This document shows positions 24,909-33,454 of a stretch of DNA of 64,000 bases, piece after piece. Each line of letters begins with the position of its first letter. The first letter of the stretch is position 1. The notes under the pieces are model-generated. The model did no database searches. It was not told the origin of the DNA and saw only the letters and a list, made by a program, of their open reading frames with translations. Both the position numbers and the translations under genes were made by a program. The stretch comes from an uncultured Lachnospiraceae bacterium. GTDB taxonomy: Bacteria; Bacillota; Clostridia; Lachnospirales; Lachnospiraceae. The stretch covers positions 17,538-81,537 of the forward strand of contig CAJULG010000006.1 in the NCBI GenBank assembly GCA_910587045.1, in the 5' to 3' direction.

Positions 24909-27435
24909 TCTGACCTTCCTCCTTTCCTTCCTGCAAGCCCGCTTCCTGTATCTCTGTCACATCTGTTATCTCCTGCGGCTCCAGGGCCTCCTTGCCAATA
25001 CGTAGAAGCTTTCCTCTCGGCTTTGCCTCTTTTTTATCCTCTGCAGTCTCAATGGTACCACGCACCTCTCCCCGGATCAGACCGGATACATTGGCATCGA
25101 TCACACCGGATACATAGCCCCGTACGCGTCCCTGTACATATATCATGCCATTCATATCCCGAAGCGGAAGGTCCAGCTTGCGGAAAGCAAAGGATGTCCG
25201 GTCGATGATCGTATCACCCAGAAGCAGAATCTGCGGAAGTACGCACATTACCATAATAATTGAGATGATCGTCCCTCTTCCAAGACAGCTTCCGATGGCA
25301 GATATAACACCATTCGTTGTCATCTGTCCGATCAGAACACCGCCGGCAACCAGGATCGAACCAGAGGTTAATATGGTCGGAAATGCCTGATTCAGCGCTT
25401 CCACCATCGCTTCTTTGATCGGCATTTCCCGCTTTAGTTCCATGTATCGGCTGGAAATTACGATCGCATAGTCAATATTGGCACCCATCTGGATCGCATT
25501 TACGATCAGATAGCTTAAAAAATATAAATCTTCGTGCTTCAGATACGGAAATGAAAAGTTCAGCCAGATACTCCCCTGGATTACCAGTATTAAAAGCAGC
25601 GGCAGACCGGCGGACTTGAAGTTAAACAGCAATATGACAATGACAAACAGTGCTGACAGGATACTGATGATGATATTGTCTCTGCCAAAGGAGCTGGACA
25701 GATCATAGTCACTGGTAGAATCCCCTACCACATAGACCTCTCCACTGTAATATACACCTGCCTCGTCATGAATCTTTTGTAAAAAATCAAAGGTTTCCTG
25801 ACTTTCTTCCGGAAGATTCAGATATACCAGCATACGGGTATAATCTTCGCTTAAGAGCTGCGCCTTTGCTTTTCCCAGCGTATCGAACAATTCATCCAGC
25901 GTATCCTCCAGCTCCGCGTCCAGATTCAGATATCCCTTGTTCATTTCCTCTTCCAGAAAGCCCATGGTATCCAGGAGCGGAATCCTGTAATTCTCAATAC
26001 CCCCTACGATCTCACCCAGGTTATCATCATTTACTGCGTAAGCAGAATACAGCAGTCTTGCTACTTCATAATCAATATCCGCTAATTCTGAGAATTCCCG
26101 GGGTGTCAGAGCATCCGTCAGCATATGTCCCATAACCTCCGTATTGGAAAGTCCCAGGCAGGAGTCGATTTCCTCACAGCTCTCCAGTCTTGCCAGCAGC
26201 TTCTGCTCTGCTTCATAATTTCCGGCCGGTACGATCAGCGCTACCAGATTCTCTGCTCCATATGTGGCTTCGATCTTCTCCGCTGCGATCTGGGCGGCTC
26301 CCTTTTTCGGCGGACTCAGATGTGATGTCCCGTAACAGTACGGACACCGGTTTGCAAAGACAAAGGCAAAGATCAGCACGATAACAAATACCGGCGGTAC
26401 TATAAACCGGCTTGCCACCACAAATTTTCCCAGAAAGCTGATCTTCGGCACCAGATTCTTATGTACTGTCTTATCCATTAATTTATTAAACAGCATGAGA
26501 AGTCCCGGCATCAGGGTAAATACAGATAACAGACTCATAAAGATCGCCTTGATCAGAACCACAGCAAGATCCTCACCGATCTTAAACTGCATAAAGACAA
26601 GGGCTGCCAGACCGCTGATAGTGGTCAGGCTGGAGGAAAAGATCTCCGGTATCCCCTTACTCAATGCTGCAATGCAGGCTTCTCTTGCTTCTAAATGTTC
26701 CCGCTCCTCTGTATAGCGGTGGCACATGATGATGGCATAATCTATGGCCAGTGCTAATTGCAGAACCACCGTAACGGAGTTTGAAATAAATGAAATCGGA
26801 TCGACCAGAAAATTGGTTCCCATATTCAAAATGGCCGCAACCACAAAGGTAATCAACAGAACCGGAACCTCTGCATACGCCTTGGAGGTAAAGATCAGCA
26901 CGACAATAATGATGATCGCGGCAATCACGATGATCACCTGCATCTCCTTGGCCAGATCTGCCGCAGAATCCTCCCCTACAGCACTATCTACATATACATC
27001 ATAATCCTTCAGCATATCCTTGATTCGGTTCATGGCATTAATACTGACAGGATCTGTCTCCTCGCCATCAAAGGTGATGCTGAATAACGCAGAAGAATCC
27101 TTATAATGCTCCTCCGTATTCTCAAATGCAACGGAGGTAACGCCAGGAATCCCTTTAAGTTCCTCTGCAAGCTCTGCCGCATGGGGATAAGAAATATTGG
27201 CAATCATCACTTTACCGGAACCATAAGTAATAAATTCCTCATCCATGACGGTAAGCCCCTGTCTGGTCTCGGTTTCTTCCGATAGATACTTTGTAATATC
27301 ATTTTCGACTTCTACCCATCCCCGTGCAACCAGACAGAAAATAACTGCGAAAATATACAGCAGAAAAAACAGATTTCTTTTATCCACCACAAATGCCGCA
27401 AACCGCTCTAACAGCGTTGGTTTCTTCTCGTCCAT
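24898..27435 (-). CDS. RND superfamily transporter (MMPL/hydrophobe exporter type)
   Basis: An 845-residue protein with the duplicated RND layout: helix, external domain, five or six helices, repeated. 'ALAIDYAIIMCHRYTEERE' and 'QMGANIDYAIVISSRYMELK' are the paired helix-4 motifs carrying the proton-relay aspartate in each half. These single-subunit exporters in Gram-positives move lipids, glycopeptides or hydrophobic compounds. The C-terminal tail (about 755-790) has the repeating pattern 'VQGRVRGYVSGVIDANVSGL' then 'IRGEVRGTI', resembling rungs of a bactofilin-like beta helix, which is unusual for the family. It is divergent from a TetR gene and overlaps the GLUG gene downstream. Confidence 0.92.
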   Translation of the reverse strand: MDEKKPTLLERFAAFVVDKRNLFFLLYIFAVIFCLVARGWVEVENDITKYLSEETETRQGLTVMDEEFITYGSGKVMIANISYPHAAELAEELKGIPGVTSVAFENTEEHYKDSSALFSITFDGEETDPVSINAMNRIKDMLKDYDVYVDSAVGEDSAADLAKEMQVIIVIAAIIIIVVLIFTSKAYAEVPVLLITFVVAAILNMGTNFLVDPISFISNSVTVVLQLALAIDYAIIMCHRYTEEREHLEAREACIAALSKGIPEIFSSSLTTISGLAALVFMQFKIGEDLAVVLIKAIFMSLLSVFTLMPGLLMLFNKLMDKTVHKNLVPKISFLGKFVVASRFIVPPVFVIVLIFAFVFANRCPYCYGTSHLSPPKKGAAQIAAEKIEATYGAENLVALIVPAGNYEAEQKLLARLESCEEIDSCLGLSNTEVMGHMLTDALTPREFSELADIDYEVARLLYSAYAVNDDNLGEIVGGIENYRIPLLDTMGFLEEEMNKGYLNLDAELEDTLDELFDTLGKAKAQLLSEDYTRMLVYLNLPEESQETFDFLQKIHDEAGVYYSGEVYVVGDSTSDYDLSSSFGRDNIIISILSALFVIVILLFNFKSAGLPLLLILVIQGSIWLNFSFPYLKHEDLYFLSYLIVNAIQMGANIDYAIVISSRYMELKREMPIKEAMVEALNQAFPTILTSGSILVAGGVLIGQMTTNGVISAIGSCLGRGTIISIIMVMCVLPQILLLGDTIIDRTSFAFRKLDLPLRDMNGMIYVQGRVRGYVSGVIDANVSGLIRGEVRGTIETAEDKKEAKPRGKLLRIGKEALEPQEITDVTEIQEAGLQEGKEEGQNEE

Positions 27436-27503
27436 TTTAAATTGAGCCCCTTTCTTTGCGTCTCCCGGTCTGGAAAACTTAATAATGTACGATTGAAAAT
27501 TAA

Positions 27504-27533
27504 TTGACAGTTGTCTCTTTTTGGTACTATACT
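27504..27533 (+). promoter_or_regulatory. Probable promoter of the TetR gene
   Basis: TTGACA (27504-27509), 18-base spacer, TATACT (27528-27533), reading towards the TetR gene, about 115 bases before its start. Confidence 0.7.
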
Positions 27534-27556
27534 ATATGTAATTGAAAAAAACAACG

Positions 27557-27630
27557 GACAAATTAGAATATTTTGTCAAATAGCAGACAAGATAGCGATA
27601 TTTGTATTCAATCTTTTGTCCGGTGACAAA
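27557..27630. promoter_or_regulatory. Two inverted repeats, candidate TetR operators
   Basis: The divergent region holds the same half-site in two inverted pairs: GACAAA...TTTGTC (27557-27577, 9-base gap) and TTTGTC-CGGT-GACAAA (27615-27630). Placement between the RND and TetR genes suggests autoregulation and control of the RND operon. Confidence 0.6.
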
Positions 27631-27653
27631 TACTGTTCAGAATGGAGAGGCTT

Positions 27654-28244
27654 ATGAAAAATAAAACCGATTTAAGAGTGATCAAAACCTATACTGCACT
27701 TACCAATGCTTTCTATGAACTTCTTGGAAAAAAGAAATTTGAAGAAATCACGGTGAATGAACTCTGTAACCTTGCCTATGTCCGGCGTGCCACCTTTTAT
27801 AAACATTTTGCGGACAAATACGAATTCTTTATCTTCATTGTCCGCAGTCTGTTTGAACAATATAGCGGAACCTATACCTTTGAAGAGGGACAGATTAAGC
27901 CGCTCTCCTTTTACCTGAGTATTGTGGAGAATTTTCTGCATTTTCTAACCGAGCGGGAAACCATTGTAAAACTGCTTTCGGAAAGCAGTATGTATTCCGT
28001 TCTGATGAACATCTTTACAGAAGAGATCAGTACAGAGGTAACAGAATATCTAATGGAAGACGAAAAAAACGGAGCGGTCTTCCCTGCCTCTGCTGAGATT
28101 ACCGCCCGTTTTTTCACGGGTGCTATTATTAATTGTATTAAATACTGGTTTGTATCCGGTCAGGAACTGCCCGAACAGGAGCTGTTGGAACAGCTTCAGG
28201 CACTTATTACTTCCTTCAGGCCTCCTTTACCCGTTTCTTTTTAA
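27654..28244 (+). CDS. TetR family transcriptional regulator
   Basis: I favour the ATG at 27654 (MKNKTDLRVIKTYTAL, 196 residues), preceded by GGAGAGG; the ATG at 27642 lies before that site. The N-terminal helix-turn-helix is clear: 'FEEITVNELCNLAYVRRATF' with 'YKHFADKYEFF'. The C-terminal ligand domain is of the TetR_C_7/YfiR-like kind seen next to exporters. It is divergent from the RND/GLUG pair, with candidate operators between, and convergent with the ABC-2 permease at 28216, overlapping its 3' end by 29 bases. Probably a drug- or lipid-responsive repressor of the RND operon. Confidence 0.92.
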   Translation: MKNKTDLRVIKTYTALTNAFYELLGKKKFEEITVNELCNLAYVRRATFYKHFADKYEFFIFIVRSLFEQYSGTYTFEEGQIKPLSFYLSIVENFLHFLTERETIVKLLSESSMYSVLMNIFTEEISTEVTEYLMEDEKNGAVFPASAEITARFFTGAIINCIKYWFVSGQELPEQELLEQLQALITSFRPPLPVSF

Positions 28245-29382
28245 TAATTAAAGCAATGCAAAGAATAGATACTGCCATGGCAAGCTGGATGCCAATGCTC
28301 AGCCATACACTGTTTCTTTGTTCCATGGTCATGGAACCAAATTCATATAATGTTATATTGGCTGTCTCGTACCAGTATACAGGGAGGAACTGTGCCACCA
28401 TCCGTACTCCGGAGCCAAGAAGCTCCATGTCAACCAAAACGCCACAGAGAAATGACATACCTAATGCTACAATATTGGCGATTCCATTAACGGCCAGTTC
28501 ATTTTTCACGCAGGTTCCGATCAGATAGGAAATGGAAGCAGATACCAGTGTCAGGCAGGCCGCATTCAGCAGATAGTATCCCAGGTTTACATCCTGTAAT
28601 AAATCTCCCCTATACAGTACAACAGCTAACAGCATCAGCAGAAGGTATAACCCGCCGCAGAACAGGAAGAGAGCAAGACTTCCCTGCAGGCTCTGCCATA
28701 GAGAGGGGATGCCGGAGCTGTTCATCCTGCGTTCCATCTCTCTCCGGTTAAAGTTCTTTAACACCAGAGGGAAAATATAGCAAAAGGTATACAACAGTAC
28801 AAAAGGAAGATATCGAAAATAAAAGTGATACAATATACCCTTGTCGTTATGCTCTGCAGATTCCCGGACCCTGATCTCCGCCTGCTTTCCTGCCACCTGT
28901 AATGCCTGCTCTACTGCTTCCTCCATATCCATTCCGGCATTACGATAGACACGATAGGCATTTACATAGGAATCCACCTGCATATCTGCATAAACACTAC
29001 GGTATGCACCATCGCTGCTGACCCCCTTGACCACCTCCAGTGCAGCATCGCCATCGAGTAATAATGCTTCCGCATTCTCCGGGATCCGCAGGACATAATC
29101 AACTCTCCAGTAATACAGCTCCTCTGCCAGATCACGCTGTTCCGTTACATCAGTGATTATCGTATGCTCCTTGTCCAGAGCCTCCGCCATCCCCTTGGAA
29201 AATGCACTTCCATCTTCATCAATGACTGCAATATTCAGATTTGTTTTCTCATATACGGCGGTGTCTGTCTTTGTCGCTGCACCCTGGACTCCCATCATAA
29301 TGGAAAAGAAAATACCGCCATATAGAAACAGGAAGGCCAGATTCCGTTTTATGATTATCATATATCCCTTAAATACTGTCAT
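28216..29382 (-). CDS. ABC-2 permease, LnrN-like (second permease)
   Basis: A 388-residue protein with an N-terminal helix (about 12-34), a ~150-residue external domain and five or six C-terminal helices, the ABC-2 (YhgE/LnrN) topology. It overlaps the preceding permease by 14 bases and has GGAGGG before the ATG. Together with the 401-residue permease and the 309-residue ATPase it copies the gene order and sizes of Bacillus lnrLMN (yfiLMN), which exports linearmycin and related polyenes. Substrate here unknown. Confidence 0.9.
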   Translation of the reverse strand: MTVFKGYMIIIKRNLAFLFLYGGIFFSIMMGVQGAATKTDTAVYEKTNLNIAVIDEDGSAFSKGMAEALDKEHTIITDVTEQRDLAEELYYWRVDYVLRIPENAEALLLDGDAALEVVKGVSSDGAYRSVYADMQVDSYVNAYRVYRNAGMDMEEAVEQALQVAGKQAEIRVRESAEHNDKGILYHFYFRYLPFVLLYTFCYIFPLVLKNFNRREMERRMNSSGIPSLWQSLQGSLALFLFCGGLYLLLMLLAVVLYRGDLLQDVNLGYYLLNAACLTLVSASISYLIGTCVKNELAVNGIANIVALGMSFLCGVLVDMELLGSGVRMVAQFLPVYWYETANITLYEFGSMTMEQRNSVWLSIGIQLAMAVSILCIALIIKKKRVKEA

Positions 29383-30574
29383 AACGTTCCCTCCGAATCA
29401 CACAATAGGATACCACCAGGAATCCCAGACTGTATAATGCCATCAACAGCAGATCATTCCGGTATCGTACCGGATCATTATAAACGCACAGGCAGTAAAA
29501 GGCATCACTGATCACAGCTACCGGATTCAGACGGTTTACGATCGGACAATTAATATCAATGATATTCTTCATCTCTGATACCATAAGACCTGCCAGAAAA
29601 CTCAGGCTTAATGTGATTCCCACATTCAATCCTACCTTTGCCGCCATTGGCAGCTTTCCAATACTGCCAATGGTGATTCCCATACAGACACCGATGATAC
29701 ATCCGAATGCGCAGGTGAGAAGCATTCCGCCCCAATGATCACCGAAGCCCATTCCCAATATGAATTTCAGGTATAACAAAAGCAATATATTACACAGATA
29801 TGCAACTGTCACATTTACAACAAACACGGCTACGATCTGCATACTCTTTCTGGCAGGTGATACACAACGCCTTGCACCTAAGGATGAAGTATTTGCCTGC
29901 AATTCCATGGCCGCCTGCATCCCCATAAAGCAGCCAAACATACATGCCATACCGATCAGTCCAAAAAAACAGTTCATATTCGCACTTAACCGCTCTCCGC
30001 TTAAGGTAACCTCTGTTATATAGCTGGTTTCCTCTATATCCTCCATTGCTTCTTCTATATATTCTTCGATCGTCTGCTGCATCACTGAAATATCCGGAGA
30101 TCCTTCCGGCATCTGTCCAGATGACAGCTGTTCAGAAGCGTAGCCGGCAAGTTCCCGCTCTACCAGATCCGTCATCATTGTCTCGTATTTCAAATAAGTG
30201 GAAAGAACGCCATCCAGCACTGTCGCTTCTATACTATTCTTCCGAATCGTAAGGGACGGGGTTTCTGCAATATAATATATCCCTGTCACCTCACCAGTCT
30301 CCAGTGCCTCCAGTGCAGCTTTCTCTTCCATATTTACAGTCTTTATCACAGGATTTTCCTCTTCTTCCTGCATGGTATCTATAAAAGCGGAAAAAGCAAT
30401 ATTTTCTTCCTGCTCTACCAGGGCAACCGGTATGGTCTCCAGTTCGATATTCTCAGCACTGCCAAATGTAATACTGAATAATGTTCCAAGTACAAGCGGA
30501 AATATCGCAGGCCAGAATAAAGCAACCCGATTTCGCAGAGTATTCAGAAACTGATAAAAGATGATATGTCTCAT
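29369..30574 (-). CDS. ABC-2 permease, LnrM-like (first permease)
   Basis: A 401-residue ABC-2 permease: N-terminal helix (about 17-37), a ~170-residue acidic external domain, then six helices beginning around 'CFFGLIGMACMFGCFMGMQA' and the coupling motif 'SSLGARRCVSPARKSMQIVA'. It lies 18 bases after the ATPase gene and overlaps the next permease by 14 bases. It probably forms a heterodimer with that permease. Confidence 0.9.
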   Translation of the reverse strand: MRHIIFYQFLNTLRNRVALFWPAIFPLVLGTLFSITFGSAENIELETIPVALVEQEENIAFSAFIDTMQEEEENPVIKTVNMEEKAALEALETGEVTGIYYIAETPSLTIRKNSIEATVLDGVLSTYLKYETMMTDLVERELAGYASEQLSSGQMPEGSPDISVMQQTIEEYIEEAMEDIEETSYITEVTLSGERLSANMNCFFGLIGMACMFGCFMGMQAAMELQANTSSLGARRCVSPARKSMQIVAVFVVNVTVAYLCNILLLLYLKFILGMGFGDHWGGMLLTCAFGCIIGVCMGITIGSIGKLPMAAKVGLNVGITLSLSFLAGLMVSEMKNIIDINCPIVNRLNPVAVISDAFYCLCVYNDPVRYRNDLLLMALYSLGFLVVSYCVIRRERYDSI

Positions 30575-30592
30575 ATTCTGCTCCTTTCTCCC

Positions 30593-31522
30593 TTAATCCC
30601 GCAACTGTTTTCCTGTGATCTCCAGAAATACATCATTTAAAGTCGGCAGCTCGGAAAACACCCTGCCAAATGTCGTCTTCTGCTCCTGCAGATCATGGAG
30701 GACATGAATCAGATTATGCCTGCCCTTTCCACAACGGATTACCAGAGTCTCATCGGAATAGTGAACCTCATATACATTTTCCATGCTGCGGATATGCTTT
30801 ACCTGCTCCTCCGACAGCACCACCGCTTCAATGGTGATCGTCTCTCCGGTCTTGATCATATTCTTAAGCTCTTCCTTTGTACCGGAGGCAATGCATCGTC
30901 CATGATCCATGATTGCGATCCGGGAGCAGATCTGTTCTACCTCCTCCATATAATGAGAGGTATAGACGATCGTGGATCCCTGACGGTTCAGTTCCAGAAT
31001 CCCTTCCAGTATCTTATTCCGGCTCTGGGGATCTACTGCTACCGTAGGCTCATCCATAAAGATCAGCTCTGGCTTATGCGCAATGCCACAGGCAATATTC
31101 AGACGACGCAGCAATCCGCCGGATAGCTGCTTTGGCTTCTTTTTCACATGCTCCTCCAGTCCTGTGAACTGAATCGCCTCTTCTACCAGCTTTTTTCTGA
31201 CTGTCTTATTCTTTTCGTACAAGCCACAAAAAAAGTCAATATTTTCCCGGACATTCATTTGATCGAATACAGCTACCTCCTGCATCACAACACCGATCTT
31301 CCGTTTACTTTCATAACTGTCCGGCTGCATTTCCTCTCCAAAGATCCGGATCTCTCCCTTGTCATACTTCAGCAAGGCCAGCATACAGTTGATCGCAGTG
31401 GTTTTCCCGCTTCCATTCGGTCCCAGCAGACCGAATACTTCTCCAGGCTGCACGGATAGATTTAAATGATCCAATGCAAGGGTTTCACCATATCGCTTTA
31501 CCAGATTACTAATCTCTATCAT
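30593..31522 (-). CDS. ABC transporter ATPase, LnrL-like
   Basis: A 309-residue DrrA/CcmA-type ATPase: Walker A GPNGSGKTT (about 35-43), signature QLSGGLLRRLNIA, Walker B LIFMDEPTVAVD, switch TSHYMEE, then a ~90-residue C-terminal extension found in drug-export ATPases. First gene of the three-gene export operon. It is divergent from a NarL-type histidine kinase/response regulator pair, the arrangement expected for a resistance module controlled by its own sensor. Confidence 0.94.
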   Translation of the reverse strand: MIEISNLVKRYGETLALDHLNLSVQPGEVFGLLGPNGSGKTTAINCMLALLKYDKGEIRIFGEEMQPDSYESKRKIGVVMQEVAVFDQMNVRENIDFFCGLYEKNKTVRKKLVEEAIQFTGLEEHVKKKPKQLSGGLLRRLNIACGIAHKPELIFMDEPTVAVDPQSRNKILEGILELNRQGSTIVYTSHYMEEVEQICSRIAIMDHGRCIASGTKEELKNMIKTGETITIEAVVLSEEQVKHIRSMENVYEVHYSDETLVIRCGKGRHNLIHVLHDLQEQKTTFGRVFSELPTLNDVFLEITGKQLRD

Positions 31523-31625
31523 TCTTTTTATCCTTTCCTGTTATTTGCATTTATTATTTTCTACTATACCTAAAGTTTAATGTAAAAGACCCCTTCTGTA
31601 TAGTGAACATTGTCAGCTTATGTAT

Positions 31626-31639
31626 ATGACAAATGTCAT
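31626..31639. promoter_or_regulatory. Palindrome in the kinase/exporter divergent region, candidate response-regulator site
   Basis: ATGACA-AA-TGTCAT is a perfect 14-base palindrome. Two further TGTCA half-sites (about 31611 and 31667) lie nearby. NarL-type regulators bind such inverted heptamers, so this may be where the adjacent response regulator controls both operons. Confidence 0.5.
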
Positions 31640-31714
31640 TTTTTCAGCCAATGGTTGCATTCTCATTGTCAAATGGATTACACTAAGAACGTATTATATA
31701 GGAAGGGAGAAGTT

Positions 31715-32851
31715 ATGCGAAGCCTTATCTGTAACGGAATCATATTTATATATTGCATACTGCTTAGAAGTACAATGGAATTCCATTCGATTTCCATTCT
31801 GTTTCTGTTTGTGAGTCTTACCCTTACCTTCCTCCCGTATCTTCTGCCTGATTCCGGCTTTTATTATGTTGCCGCCTTCTGGATCTCTACCGCCTGTTTT
31901 CAGGCAGAACTCCAGTGGTATCTGCCATCGCTCTTCTTTCAGATTGTACTGCATTTTGTGAAAGAAATAAGTAATGACCAATATCCTCATCATTACACCG
32001 ACTCCATTCTCTGTACGCTGGCCATTGTTATTCCATTCCTGTGCCATTGTTCTGACCTGACGGCTCCGCTTCTCTCCGGCCTTCTGTTTGCCGTTCTGCT
32101 GAGCTGCCTCCTTGCATGGATGACGGTCACCTATGAACATCTTCACCACCGCTTCATCCATTCCGTAGACTGGCATACCGAAAAGCAGTTGGAATTAGAA
32201 GAAAAAAATCATGCTCTGCTCGCCAAACAGGATACGGAAATCTATGCTGCGACCCTGAAGGAACGAAACCGTATAGCCAGAGACATTCACGATAATGTGG
32301 GCCATCTTCTGTCACGCTCGCTTCTGATGACTGGAGCGATTCAGACACTCAATACCAGTGACAAACTATGTGAGCCCCTGTCACAACTGGATGCCACCCT
32401 GAATCAGGCAATGAATAGTATCCGGGACAGCGTTCATAATCTGCATGATGAAGCACTGAATCTGGAAAACACCACGAAGCAGCTGGTAACCGATTTTCAG
32501 TTCTGCCCGGTCGATCTTTCTTATGATATGGGATATGAACCTCCAACTGCAATACGCTATGCGTTTCTTTCCATTACCCGGGAAGCACTGGCAAATATCA
32601 TCCGACATAGCAATGCAGATCATGTAAGGATCGTCATGCGGGAGCACCCGAGCCTGTATCAGTTGGAGATTGGAGATAACGGAACCCGGATCAACGCCCC
32701 TTTCTCTGAAAATCATGGGCTGGGGCTGACCAATATGCAGGAGCGAGTCACCAAACTTCATGGGACCATGCGTCTTTATACGGAATCCGGCTTCCGCATC
32801 TTTATTACCATTCCGAAGGGAGATGATATCAATGGAAATAATACTGATTGA
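31715..32851 (+). CDS. NarL-type sensor histidine kinase (LnrJ-like)
   Basis: Start at the ATG at 31715 (MRSLICNGIIF, 378 residues), with AGGAAGGGAG upstream; the frame is open further upstream from a TTG with no ribosome site. Five or six hydrophobic helices fill residues 1-145. Then come a short coiled linker, the HisKA_3 motif ERNRIARDIHDNVGHLL with the phospho-acceptor at about H192, and an HATPase domain with 'GLGLTNMQERVTKLHG'. Partner is the response regulator that overlaps its 3' end by 20 bases. It is divergent from the lnrLMN-like exporter, which it probably controls after sensing a membrane-active compound. Confidence 0.93.
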   Translation: MRSLICNGIIFIYCILLRSTMEFHSISILFLFVSLTLTFLPYLLPDSGFYYVAAFWISTACFQAELQWYLPSLFFQIVLHFVKEISNDQYPHHYTDSILCTLAIVIPFLCHCSDLTAPLLSGLLFAVLLSCLLAWMTVTYEHLHHRFIHSVDWHTEKQLELEEKNHALLAKQDTEIYAATLKERNRIARDIHDNVGHLLSRSLLMTGAIQTLNTSDKLCEPLSQLDATLNQAMNSIRDSVHNLHDEALNLENTTKQLVTDFQFCPVDLSYDMGYEPPTAIRYAFLSITREALANIIRHSNADHVRIVMREHPSLYQLEIGDNGTRINAPFSENHGLGLTNMQERVTKLHGTMRLYTESGFRIFITIPKGDDINGNNTD

Positions 32852-33452
32852 TGATGATTTCTTTATAACCACAGCGCTTAAGACGATTCTGGAAGCAGAT
32901 GAGAATATCCATGTAACTGCTACCGGCAGCAGCGGAACTGAGGCAGTTTCCTTATACCGCCAGTATCAGCCTGCGGTTCTGCTCATGGATATCCGTATGA
33001 ACGAAATGAACGGATTAGAGGCATCGGAGGTCATCCTGAAGGAATACCCGGATGCAAGGATTCTTCTGCTTACCACATTCCTGGATGATGAATATATCAT
33101 TCAGGCATTGAAGATCGGTGCCAGCGGTTATCTGTTAAAGCAGGATTATCAAAGCATTCTTCCTGCTATTCATGCAGTTGCCAGCGGACAGACTGTATTC
33201 GGAACGGAGATCACAGCCAAGATTCCCGACCTTCTGTCCAGAAGCAATGCCTTTCTCTATGAAAAATACGGGCTTACTGAGCGGGAAGCGGAGATTGTTG
33301 AAATGGTAGCTGATGGCAGCAGTAATAAAGAAATTGCGGAGCAGCTCTTTCTAAGTGAGGGAACCGTCCGCAATTACTTAAGCACGATTCTGGATAAACT
33401 GTCCCTGCGGGACCGCACCCAGCTTGCTATCTTCTATTATCAGCACATCTGA
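32832..33452 (+). CDS. NarL/LuxR-family response regulator (LnrK-like)
   Basis: Start at the ATG at 32832 (MEIILIDDDFF, 206 residues), with AAGGGAG upstream; longer in-frame starts lie inside the kinase gene. Receiver domain with acidic pocket D7-D9, phospho-acceptor D53 in LLMDIRM, conserved Thr in LLTTF and Lys in YLLKQD. C-terminal LuxR helix-turn-helix 'GSSNKEIAEQLFLSEGTVRN'. It ends 2 bases from the convergent EIIC-like gene, with no terminator between. Confidence 0.95.
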   Translation: MEIILIDDDFFITTALKTILEADENIHVTATGSSGTEAVSLYRQYQPAVLLMDIRMNEMNGLEASEVILKEYPDARILLLTTFLDDEYIIQALKIGASGYLLKQDYQSILPAIHAVASGQTVFGTEITAKIPDLLSRSNAFLYEKYGLTEREAEIVEMVADGSSNKEIAEQLFLSEGTVRNYLSTILDKLSLRDRTQLAIFYYQHI

Positions 33453-33454
33453 TC

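Noticed and set aside
24576..25208. 210-codon plus-strand frame opposite the GLUG/RND junction
   Set aside because: Antisense to two well-supported genes, no ribosome site.
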